Shown here piece by piece: positions 39,648 to 49,209 of a stretch of DNA of 64,000 nucleotides. Where the stretch lies: NCBI GenBank assembly GCA_031213475.1, contig JARUPZ010000024.1:4271991-4335990 (forward strand), written 5' to 3'. How positions within the stretch are numbered: the first letter of the stretch is position 1; every line of letters begins with the position of its first letter. The notes beneath the pieces were generated by a model that saw only the letters and a list, made by a program, of their open reading frames with translations, searched no databases and was not told where the DNA came from. The stretch is from Nereocystis luetkeana (taxonomy: Eukaryota; Sar; Phaeophyceae; Laminariales; Laminariaceae). Both the position numbers and the translations under genes were made by a program.

Positions 39648-40479
39648 GGGCCCATCTTAACGGGGAACGCTATTTGGGAGTAAAATTTTAATTTCAATGA
39701 ATTTCAATATAATTTCGACAAGAAAACGTGTTTGTGTCCCATCAGGGAATAGCGTACTAGTTGTCAATCAAAAACAAAATCGGGAAGAACGCGCCGCGTC
39801 ACACAACGCCCAGCAGACAAACAGTGACGAGCGTAGACGAGAGCGAAGGTTTGCGCTTCCGCGTGCGCGCCGCCGCCAGCCTCTTTCTCTTTTTGGTCGC
39901 GCAGGATAGGAAGCTATCACTCTCAGGGTGTCTTGGGTGGGCGGAGGAAGCCCTCAAGCGCCACGTGCGGAACAGCAGCGGTGATGCAGCTATCGAGGTC
40001 CCGAGCGTATCCTCCGTTTTTTTGCTCATTTGCTCGGTTTTCGCGATTGTTGGCCGATCGAGCAGGCCGAAAAATTGGGATTGCGGCCGCCATGATTACT
40101 TTTGAGGCACCACCGCCGGGGTGCGATGTGCTATGGTGTGTGGGCGTGGGCGCGGCTATTGGTCCGGTCACCTCTCGTTGAGGTTCGCGTTTTATCGTCT
40201 CGATCGTGGTCGCCGAAGCGGCCTAGAATCGCCCCAGACTCAGCCGAGGGTGTTGACCCACCATGAACATGCTACGTCAAGTCCGAGGAACTCCCAAATT
40301 CCAAATTGGAATTCGAAAAATCACACGAAAAAAGTCCCAAAAGACTTTTCGCTCAAATTCAATTTTTCTAATTTGCCTGCTTGGTCGTTCACTCTTCGGC
40401 CAATCAGAAGCACATTAAATTAGAAAAAAAACAAAAAAGTCAAATTGAAAAGAATAAAAATCCCCGTTAAGATGGACCC
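39648..40479. mobile_element. 832-bp GGGTC-ended DNA transposon with TTA duplication
   Basis: TTA at 39,645-39,647 and 40,480-40,482 bound the element. Termini GGGCCCATCTTAACGGGGA and TCCCCGTTAAGATGGACCC are inverted repeats of the family at 12,471 and 13,433. The AT-rich subterminal regions flank a GC-rich core with frames of up to 114 codons (39,761-40,105), in which I recognise no DDE transposase or Myb-like motif. It is a non-autonomous relative, perhaps carrying captured host sequence. Confidence 0.7.
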
Positions 40480-40554
40480 TTACGTGTGAGGTTTCAACCA
40501 AGGGAACCACGTGCATATATTTTGACCGAGACGCCAACTGGCGCTGAATTTATT

Positions 40555-40646
40555 TCTTCTAGAACCGCAGTACCGTGGTGGGGACAAACCACTCAGATTA
40601 TAAGTACTTGGTCCCCAAAACGGGACTGCGGTTACCAAAGGGTTGA
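40555..40646. mobile_element. CCCTTTTAG foldback element, eroded
   Basis: TAGAACCGCAGTACC, GGGGACAAACCACTCAGAT and TTGGTCCCCAAAACGGGACTGCGGTTACCAAAGGGTTGA. Left end lost. Confidence 0.6.
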
Positions 40647-41191
40647 GGTCCACAGGGGTTTGCTGATGGGCCTGCCTGCACGCGTGATGAATTTGCGTGT
40701 GTTCATTTAGTTCCTGAATCTTCGCGAGTCGAATTTTATTTTGTTTAGCGCGGGGTGATCATTTTGTTCGAGCGATGCGGAACAGACACAACCACCATCT
40801 CGTATTCGCGATCTGTGCACGAGTATCTATGGCGGGAGTAGAAGGGCATCTGGAGACTTCTGCCTCGGGGGAACTGGGTTCCTCGCGATCTCTGGCATTT
40901 GTTGTTTTTCGCCTCAAGTTTCATGTTCGAGGGGCGGCTGTTGTGGTCCTCTCTATGATCTCTATGATCGGTCCACAAGTTTAATTTTGGGATACAAGTG
41001 CAAGAGATTTTGATCCGGAGGACGGGTTTGCTTCTGTATCGTCGTTAATGTATAGGTCATAAGAGTTTACCAAGTATGCCTGTGTCACTATCACTGGAAA
41101 TATAAGCACCGTCTGGACTCTGATATGGGTGTCAAACGGAGCTTACATACCTGGTCAGAGTGGTATATAGAATCCGTAACTGTTTACGAAA

Positions 41192-41302
41192 AGCCAGGGA
41201 GGGTGTCGGTATGGTCTCCAAAATGACGGTTTCGTATGGATTGGAAGAGCCAGGGAGGGCGTCTGTATTGTCTCTCCAAAGTGACGGTTTCGTGTGGATT
41301 GG
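41192..41302. repeat. 56-bp tandem duplication
   Basis: AGCCAGGGAGGGTGTCGGTATGGTCTCC and AGCCAGGGAGGGCGTCTGTATTGTCTCTCC, each followed by AATGACGGTTTCGTRTGGATTGGA. Confidence 0.8.
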
Positions 41303-41462
41303 AAATGCGGCGAGTTATGGTTGTGCCTCATAAGGGTGTTCGGGATTTTGTGTGGGTGCCCACGAGGGCTCGCTCTCTCGATCTCTCGATGTCCTGATCT
41401 CTTTCCCCTGGTCTGTTTGCCTCCGTGTCAGGCAGCCGATGATTCACCATCCAAGTATTCAT

Positions 41463-43085
41463 TCATACTACTGTGGTCCAGTCGATGCTAGCAGGCACGG
41501 TGGCACGGACACAATTACCAACCGAAGTCGTTTTCGGCCTCACCATCTCTGGAATGGAATAGAACCGCACGTTTATGCGTTCGATCCTTGCCGAGGTAAG
41601 GGGGTTATTAGCTAAAGCGATACCCCCTTGGTTATCTACGAACACCTCGAAGCACTATTCCGACAGAGATGGAACGACGAAAGACAACACCGATTTCGCA
41701 AACAGCACCGTCTTAAGTCCACCCTCGTGTGCCAGTACTCGGCCTCGGTGGTCGATACCGACCATCTTTTCCGTGCCTACTATCCCAGCTGGCAACTGAG
41801 TTTCCGAGAGTAACTGCTACTCCCGTAGCAGACCTCCTGTCGCCTGCGGCGTACTTCGCGTATGTAACCACCGACAGCTTCAATCCCGGCCCCCAATTAA
41901 ACGCAAGACCGAAATCCTTCGTTCCGAGCAAACATCCGGTGATGATGAGCACCGCCTTCCAGCGCCTCGTGGTTGGGTTGTGAAAGTGACGCGCCACAGC
42001 ACTAACAGCGCTAGAGATGTCCGGTTTCGACATGGCAGTCAGCCATATCAGACCTCCTACAACTTCTCTGTAGGCCCAAGTGCCACCCGATTCGCCGTTC
42101 ATCCTCGCTCCTAAGTCCGCACCAGGGCGAAAAGGGTAAGAGAAAGTCGTGGTCACGTCAAAATGCCTCGCGAGGGTCTCAGTGAAAGCAGTCTGAACGA
42201 TGCTAAGCTTACCTCTCCAAGTCCTGCGTAAACGCACACCCCATAAAGAAAGAAAGCTCCCCGAGGTCGTTCGTCGTAAAGTTCTCTTTGGGCGTCAAGA
42301 GTAGCTTGTCAATCTCATCCCTCGGGCCAGCTACCGCTATATCGTCTGCATGAACAGTCAAGATCAGCACTACCTTGCCTTCCCGAGTCAGACGAATCAC
42401 GCAGGGGCCAGTCTTGTATTGGTCCATACCATGCACGGCAATCCCCTTCAGAACCAGCAGGTCGTTCCACGGCAGCCCACTCTGACTCAACCCATACAAA
42501 GCTTTTTCAAGACGCACAAATTTGCCAGACAGTTCACCACATGCGCCAAGAAGCTGAATGTACACCACGCAGTCCAAGTCAGCCTATGTGAACGCCTGTG
42601 CTACATCTCTTTGTAGGTGGTACGTGTACCGTGTACTTCACTCAGATCAGTAGCAACAACCAGCACAATCTCGACTTGATGCCGCTTCGGACGTGGGTGC
42701 GAACGTCTGAAGGTAGTCCACACCCTCTCTCTTTTGCGTAAACCCCTTCGCGACACGCCTAGCCTTCGTCTTCGTGATCAGCCCTTTCTTGGCAGATTTG
42801 TACGACAGAACCCAGCAACGAGTAGAACCAACGGCTTTGTCCCCCTCGGTCAACGTGTCCAACACCGTGAATGCCTTCGATTCTTCAAGCCCTTGCATTT
42901 CCTTTTCCGTAGCCTGGTACCACGCGGCCTTATGACGGGACCGGTCTACACCTGCTATCGACTCAGGAGGGACCTTTGCTTGGCTCACCAGGCCACTGGG
43001 CATGCGAAACTTAGACTCAGACTCCCCTTGGGTTTCGGTAGCGACCAGGACGACTTCGTCGAAGTTGCTCACGAGCGATGAGGGA
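41463..43085 (-). pseudogene. Ty1/copia reverse transcriptase and RNase H, decayed
   Basis: Copia polyprotein 3' part, broken by frameshifts into pieces 43,072-42,647, 42,577-42,209, 42,237-41,713 and 41,645-41,463. In order: AAWYQATEKEMQGLEESKAF and KARRVAKGFTQKREGVDYLQ TFAP (fingers of copia RT), KFVRLEKALYGLSQS, then HADDIAV replacing the usual Y-V-D-D catalytic box, DLGELSFFMG, GGLIWLTAMSKPDISSAVS (RT end), YAKYAAGDRRSATGVAVTLG (RNase H start) and VDNQGGIALANNP (RNase H). The gene is dead by frameshift; the RNase H aspartate in VDNQ survives. Confidence 0.85.
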
Positions 43086-43589
43086 GTTGCTCAGCTCGTC
43101 CGTCATTCGCGCCGGTGCCAGAGCACCTGACCGCTCGTCGGCCTTCGACGGGCTCGAGGAGGTAGGCCAATCCGACATCTCGCCAAACTCGTAGCCTCCG
43201 AAGCCTTTCTCATAATCCGTTTCCTCGCCCTGACGCACCATGTCAGCCAGGTGGGCGTGCAAAGAACCCGACTCAGGTTCCTCGTTCCCGACTCTCGTCC
43301 GAGACGAGAAGGTCTCCGGCGGTTACCAGCTCTGCAACTGCGCGCTTCCCCCTTGGGCAGCTCAGCGGCACGCGCATTGGAGGGAATGCCACCGTTGCCG
43401 CTGCTGTTGCTAGAGTTGCTGCTGGGGCCGGATGAGGGGCTATCAATCACGTCCCCCCCCGATCGATCCCCCAGACGACACTTCCTTCTTCGGCGTCAAT
43501 GTCGTCAGCAGCTCCGCTCGAGCCGAGGGTTGCTTACCGCTCATTCGAGAAAATGGTTGACACACACTGTGTACGAGACGAATTGAAGT

Positions 43590-43665
43590 AAGCTTATCCC
43601 TAACCCTAACGCTAATCCTTCGCCAATCAGAGCAACCCTAACCCCGACCCTGAGCCAATCAGACC
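43590..43665. repeat. Short interstitial CCCTAA scraps
   Basis: CCCTAACCCTAACGCTAATCC and ACCCTAACCCCGACCC interrupt the copia element between integrase and reverse transcriptase; a TTAGGGTTAG lies near 43,928. Confidence 0.6.
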
Positions 43666-43899
43666 TTATCTCTGGCAGGTGGTGAGCTCTACCGCTCGAG
43701 CCGACCCACAGCACGTCGAGGTCACCGTCATCGTCATCCTTAGACGCACCCTCCCCCGGACCACCTGGACGTGACGAGCCGTCCCTGCCCTCGCGGATGG
43801 CAACGTCGTTTCCCCCACCTTGAACGGGCGTAGGGATCGTTTGCTCAGCAGACAAAGGGAGTGGGGTTGGCACATATTGTCAGGTGACATTGCGGGTAA

Positions 43900-45200
43900 T
43901 TCGACCAACACGCATGCGATGTCGAGGGTTAGGGTTAGTTGCGGGGGCCAATAATTTTTCCTGGCTTCGCTTGCGTGTCAATCTTCCTGCCGTGCTTGGC
44001 CCCGTAAAACCAGGGTTGGAGTCAATCGAGCATCGTTGGGTTTGGCTACTCTCCACACCAACATATCTTGAGGGTGATTTGTATGCGAGGTTCGAAGAGG
44101 CTGCCGTGCGGTTAAAACACTCACACACGCGTAATATTGTGTGCTTCGGGCGACAGAGGAGCAATAGCCGGTAGCGCTGCGTGTTTGAAGGACACCCTCA
44201 CCTGGAAAGGGCAAGCCTTCGCTAGCTTATCGATGAGAGTACGACCACGTACCGCTACACCGTCCAGCTGCGTCCAGCTGCGGTCTGTCCGCCTTCGTAA
44301 ACTATTGCTCGGTGCGATGTTATGCGGTGTTTCCTGCGAATCTCATTGCACTTTCCCCCTTTTTAGTTCACTCGCATCGTCCGGCCGAATGATCTCAGGG
44401 ATGCCGTGCAAACGGATGCCAGGGAGCCAAATCTCATGTACATCCGGGGCCTCAGCCTGACTGCGCACAAAGTGCACCCATGGCAACCGAATCTTATCAT
44501 TCCGAAATATCATGGCATAGTGATTACCCCCGTTGAATTTGACGGCGTTGTTACCACTCAGGTCGACGAAAAAGTATTTCTAGTTTCTTATCTGAACGGC
44601 ATTCAGTGACTTTGTTGACTGGTGCGCTGATGCCCTTTTGCCATCGAACAGCCCACACACGGAAGCAGCTTGCTCTCAGTCCCCAGCTTCACGCCTTGTT
44701 GCTCCGCAGACCTCAGCATTTGGCGGCGTGGCGTGGCGTGTGTGGGCCCTTTGCCATCGAACAGCCCACACACGGAAGCAGCTTGCTCTGAGTCTTCAGC
44801 TCCACGCCTTGTTGCTCCGCAGACCTCAGCATTTGGCGGCGTGGCGTGTGTGGGCAGTGGAGCGTGGAGCGATGGTAGGCGTTGATGCCCACATCAGTAG
44901 TGGACAAAAGCCCAGGGGCGATGAAGGCGCAAGGTTGAATGAACTGTCTCAGTATCCAGTATCGAGTCTAGTACCGTACAATAATTACAAGGTTTCGACC
45001 GAAGGGAAAAGCGGCGACTTGCCAGGCTTGAGGTTGGCAGTGGTCCCTCTGTGATCACCAAGGTACGTGTGACCTTGTTTTGACCCGAGCGGGCCCTGAT
45101 AACAAGGTTGTGGCTCCAAGTCTCTGTACGCAAGCAACGTCGATGAGCTTCAGGCGTACCGAGTTCTGGCCAGATTGAAGCTCAACAAGATGTGCCGCGG
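43900..45200 (-). pseudogene. Ty1/copia integrase region, decayed
   Basis: Minus strand. A zinc-binding fragment KLLPCVGCSMAKG (H-H-C-C domain end) occurs twice because of a tandem duplication, followed by core fragment GIRLHGIPEIIRPDDASEL at about 44,370-44,430, where the second catalytic aspartate region would lie. Stops and frameshifts break the rest. It sits between gag and reverse transcriptase as expected for copia (IN before RT), which separates it from gypsy elements. Confidence 0.7.
44628..44860. repeat. ~113-bp tandem duplication in copia integrase
   Basis: TTTGCCATCGAACAGCCCACACACGGAAGCAGC...CAGCATTTGGCGGCGTGGCG is present twice with a few substitutions and a 5-bp GGCGT slippage. 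Confidence 0.85.
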
Positions 45201-45263
45201 CCTTCAATCGGGATAAGATGCGTGCCATTAGCGACATGCACGAACTTGTTGCACGGACGGAAA

Positions 45264-46290
45264 TCAGTCATTTTTCTCGCAACTGTTTTGACATGTTTTG
45301 CTGGGCGAGCCGGAGTCGAAACGCCCAAGCCTCCAACGACTTCTTTTCTTCCCCAGCCTGCAATGCGAACGCCAACCCCTTTTTACTACCAGTGGGGCCG
45401 CCACTATCAGACTCCCCTGGTGCCACAGGGGCCCCTTCGAGATACCCATATACCGCAGCTCCACAGCCGTTTCATCTCGGTCGCCACAAACGACGCCGCC
45501 GCGATTGCACCACCTCCCCGGGTCCGGCATTCGCTGACTCCATACTTTCGTCGGAGACGGGCAGCTGCTTTCTTCGTGGCCTTTCCCATGGCACCGATTA
45601 CACTGCTTCACCGTGCAGTCGTGGGCGTAGTGGCCTTAACCACGGTGGTTAAAGCACATTGGGCCTCTTGGCCGGCTGCTTCTCGGCTCCGGCGGCATAT
45701 TGCCGCTTTCGCCGCTTTTCTGGCTTCTACTGCTGTTGCCGTTGTGGTTACCCCCCCCCCCCCCCCCCCATTGCATCTACCGCCACTTTCACCACCTCGC
45801 TGCCCGGCAGCGCGCTTTCGCCCGCTGCTTCCACCACGCCCGCTATCGGCGGCGACCGCATGGGCTGACGACAAGCTCTTTTTCTTCTGTCGCAGGAGCT
45901 CGAACTGCGCCTGCACCATGTTCATGAGCTTCTCACACGATAAAATGACCCGTTTCCGGCTCAACTCTCGGATGTGGAGGTCGTACTAGAGGTCGTACTT
46001 GGAGAGAAGGGCAGCGACATAGACGCCACACACGTTTTGGTTATCGATATCCATCCCAGCATCACGCATCATCTGTTCACACACGTCTCAAGCAGGTTCT
46101 CCACGGAATCACCTCTTTTGGCGATGTTGAAGTAGGCCAACTTCTTCCTGAGCTCAAATATGTTGACCGACGGTACTGGCACCTAAATACCGTGCCCGTG
46201 TCCCCCCCCGGCTTTCTCACGGGGGAATTGCTTCGACTGAAACGACCAATGTCTGTCTTGATCTGAAATGCCTGCGATAGAACCATACGC
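45264..46290 (-). pseudogene. Ty1/copia gag with CCHC zinc knuckle, decayed
   Basis: Minus strand, 5' to 3': LAYFNIAKRGDSVENLLETC, then after a frameshift RDAGMDIDNQNVCGVYVAALLSKYDL, RELSRKRVILSCEKLMNMVQAQFELLRQ, a Gly-rich linker, and CNRCHGKGHEESSC at residue ~4 of the last open piece (C-x2-C-x4-H-x4-C). This is the retrotransposon gag/UBN2 layout: capsid helices, then a knuckle. In-frame stops show it is inactive. Confidence 0.75.
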
Positions 46291-46536
46291 CCTTAACTGC
46301 CTTCCCTACATTGCCTTTCGGATACCCCTCGGCGCAATAGGGTCTCTCTTCGTCTTATCATTTGTCCCCACGTGAACGTTCGGATCCGACGTGAACACAC
46401 CCTCGAAATGGTAGTAGTTCGCATACACCATCCCTTGTTCCCGAAGTCCCGATGAAAAACCCTCGGCCTTTCAGGACCGGGGATACCATCTCCGGCATCC
46501 CTATGTACTTGTTGACGAACATCGCGTGTGCTATAA

Positions 46537-46645
46537 TATTACGGGGGACCATAGTTAATAGGACCAAATATTGTTAGTAAAAATGTTCCAATATATAGGT
46601 TTTTATGTATACCATAGGTCCTATTAACTATGGTCCCCCGTAATA
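46537..46645 (+). mobile_element. TTACGGGGG MITE, copy 19, at the 5' part of the copia element
   Basis: Perfect-looking copy (TATTACGGGGGACCATAGTTAATAGGACC arms). It separates the gag remnant from a minus-strand frame at 46,646-46,877 starting MAPQKIVGAPLPKHASDQ that may be the original gag N-terminus. Confidence 0.85.
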
Positions 46646-46903
46646 GTGGGGCTCACCGGTGAGACCGCAGTCTCTTGTCTTGGCCGCCCTCGCCAGGTCG
46701 ATCCCCATCAGGGACCAACTTCGACGGACACAGCACCTTCGATGGTGCTCAACGGATCTCCTCGGGGGGGGCGGGGGGGTTGGTGACGCCGAAGGCTCTC
46801 GCTCCTCGTCACCCGTGGCTGACTGGTCGGATGCGTGCTTCGGTAGCGGCGCACCTACTATTTTCTGAGGTGCCATACGCGAGGAGATCTTAATATCGCC
46901 CAA

Positions 46904-47927
46904 AAGCTTGATTTTCAGAAAACTGAAAGTGCTCCCGATGAATATATCCTGGGCATATCCCCCGAACTATAGTGTTTTTTTTCTTTTTTTTCTTAATATT
47001 AGTGATATTCCAACGATATTGGGCCAAGCAGGCAGTTCAGCGAGGAATATGTTTGACAAAAACGTATTCTTACCCAATTGTAGCGCGCGTCGACACCTCT
47101 TGGCGTCTGCGCTCCCTGCCCCTTTTTCCCCAGGAGATGGGTCATCATCGGCTCATCGGCTCTTGAGGCGCTTGGGCTGCCTGCTCTGCGTGAAGCCTTC
47201 CTCTCTTGTGTGGCTCTCTGCTGTCACGAAAGTACGTCTTGACTCGATGATCCCTCGACGGACGTTCTCATGACGGACGCCCTGCTTATTCATGGTGCCG
47301 CTCAGCTACCTTAAGATGGCTCTAGAATGTCCGTGCCGCGGGGCCTGTTAGCGATCGACTGACCCGCAGTCGAATGAAGGAATGCTTGCAATGCTTGCAT
47401 TGCCTATTGTCGGGCTCCCTTCACACAGGCAAACACAGATCAAGAGAGAGTGATGGGAAGCGCGAGCCCTCGTGGGCACACACCCAAAACTCCGAAACAC
47501 TCAAATGCGGCACAACCACAACTCAACGCGTTTCCAATCCGCACGAAACCCTCACATTGGAGAGGCCATACCGACAGATTGCACGCATACGCGCGCCGTC
47601 GTAAACGAACAACAACGTACCCCGCTGTTCTCGCGTGCCGGGTCCTACGCTTGTTCGATCATGCTTCGACATGCACCCCATCTTGGCCGGCCGTCACCGC
47701 TTCAAGAAGGATCCAACCCTTGTCTCAGGTACTCCTATTTTGGTTTCAGTTTGTGGGGAGGCTTTTTTTTCACCCCTTTTGAGGCTTTGAGAGGGGACAC
47801 GCGTCGAAAACGAACGGCGGCTACAGCAGTTACCACCGAACACGCAGATCAGGTTGCTGGGTGCATGCTTATATAGAGGACGCGTTCGCACAGGAAACCT
47901 GCGAAGCTGTACGGCACGCGTGCAGGC
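46904..47927. other. Unassigned stretch
   Basis: No direct repeat with 40,980-41,460 was noticed, so LTRs of the copia element are not identified here. No gene recognised. Confidence 0.35.
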
Positions 47928-48140
47928 AGCACGGCGGCACTCGGACTGCTGCGCGTTCTGGGTTGAAATGTGATGGGAATACTTTGCACTTCTCGTGTTG
48001 GTGTTCGCTGTGCACGGGTTCGCTGTCTACATAGCCTCAGATACTCGGACTGTTGCACGCTCTTCTGAAATTGTGACAGTAACACCTTGCACCTCTCGTC
48101 TTGATGTTCGCTGCGCACGGGGTTCGCTGTACATGGGCTC
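47928..48140. repeat. ~105-bp tandem duplication
   Basis: ACTCGGACTGCTGCGCGTTCT...CACTTCTCGTGTTGGTGTTCGCTGTGCACGGG aligns with ACTCGGACTGTTGCACGCTCT...CACCTCTCGTCTTGATGTTCGCTGCGCACGGG. Confidence 0.75.
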
Positions 48141-49209
48141 CAAAAGTTATTAAACCACGGCACGGTATCTCGAACACACTGCACGAGCAGTGACCGCATT
48201 TCATGAAGTGACGTGACCGGAAATGGACGGTTGGGTACCGTGACGGCAAAAGTGACGGCTGAACCCGGGGTCACAACGAAATATCCCCGCTGTGCTATTA
48301 AAAGCCATGGCATATACTTGAAAACTGCCCCTTCAAGGCACAGCTGTTACCATTCCATGGGGCTTTCATAGAATCGTACAGATGCTTGCCGGGGAGATGT
48401 TGACAACCCATGGGATTTCCCCATAAATAGTACAGAGGCTTTGCGTGGGAGGGGATATAGGGGATGTGGTCGTTTGATGGCCAAACCGGGTGACGGGACC
48501 GCCGTCACGTAGTGACTACAGTGGCCGGCACTCGTCACTCCCCGTCGGCAAAGTGTACTTCAGCTGGCATACCCACCGGCTCCTGCCCGGCTGGCAGAGG
48601 AGGGAGAAAGTGTTCGACCTCGAATTCGGACAGAGCCCTCAACTTTTTTGTAACAGCTCCGGAGACGTTCGCCGCCTCGTTACGCACAAGTAGCAGGAGT
48701 GGGCGGGTTACAACCTCCAACACACCGCATTGCCAGTGGAGCAGCAGATCCCATCTAATGAATGTTGAGGATTCAAGCATGACTGTACACCTCGCTATAT
48801 TCAGCGTTCCACACTCTCAACAAGTGAGGTTTCGCCAAATTATATTCCTGTATTGCTATTGGTACTTAAAAAGGTAGCGCGGCGATACGACTTTTTTTTC
48901 GCCTTTTTTTCCCCTTCGCCTCTCTTCTTCGTTGTTTCATGTGCACTCTCAACAATCGGGAGTTAGTCCACGCATGCATGCGCTTTAGTGAGAGTTCTTA
49001 TCTTTATCGAAGTAGTCCCACAATGCAACAGAGCTACGTTCTCGCCTCTTGTCTCTCGTATCTCGCCTGCTTCCCGCTGTTGCTTGTTTTTTTCTGTCCC
49101 GATGACGCTTCGCCCGTTTCCGGCTCTTCTGTATTCCTTTTTTTTTTTTCATTTGCTTCGTTTTTGAATCGCCCAGATAGATCAAAGCTCGTCCGACGGC
49201 GAATACACC

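Noticed and set aside
40980..41460. 3' LTR of the copia element
   Set aside because: Compared by eye with 46.9-47.5 kb; no shared sequence found beyond chance, and the tandem repeat at 41,192 is not an LTR end.
45608..45989. 265-codon plus-strand frame over the copia gag
   Set aside because: Shadow of the minus-strand gag, whose zinc knuckle and capsid helices are recognisable.
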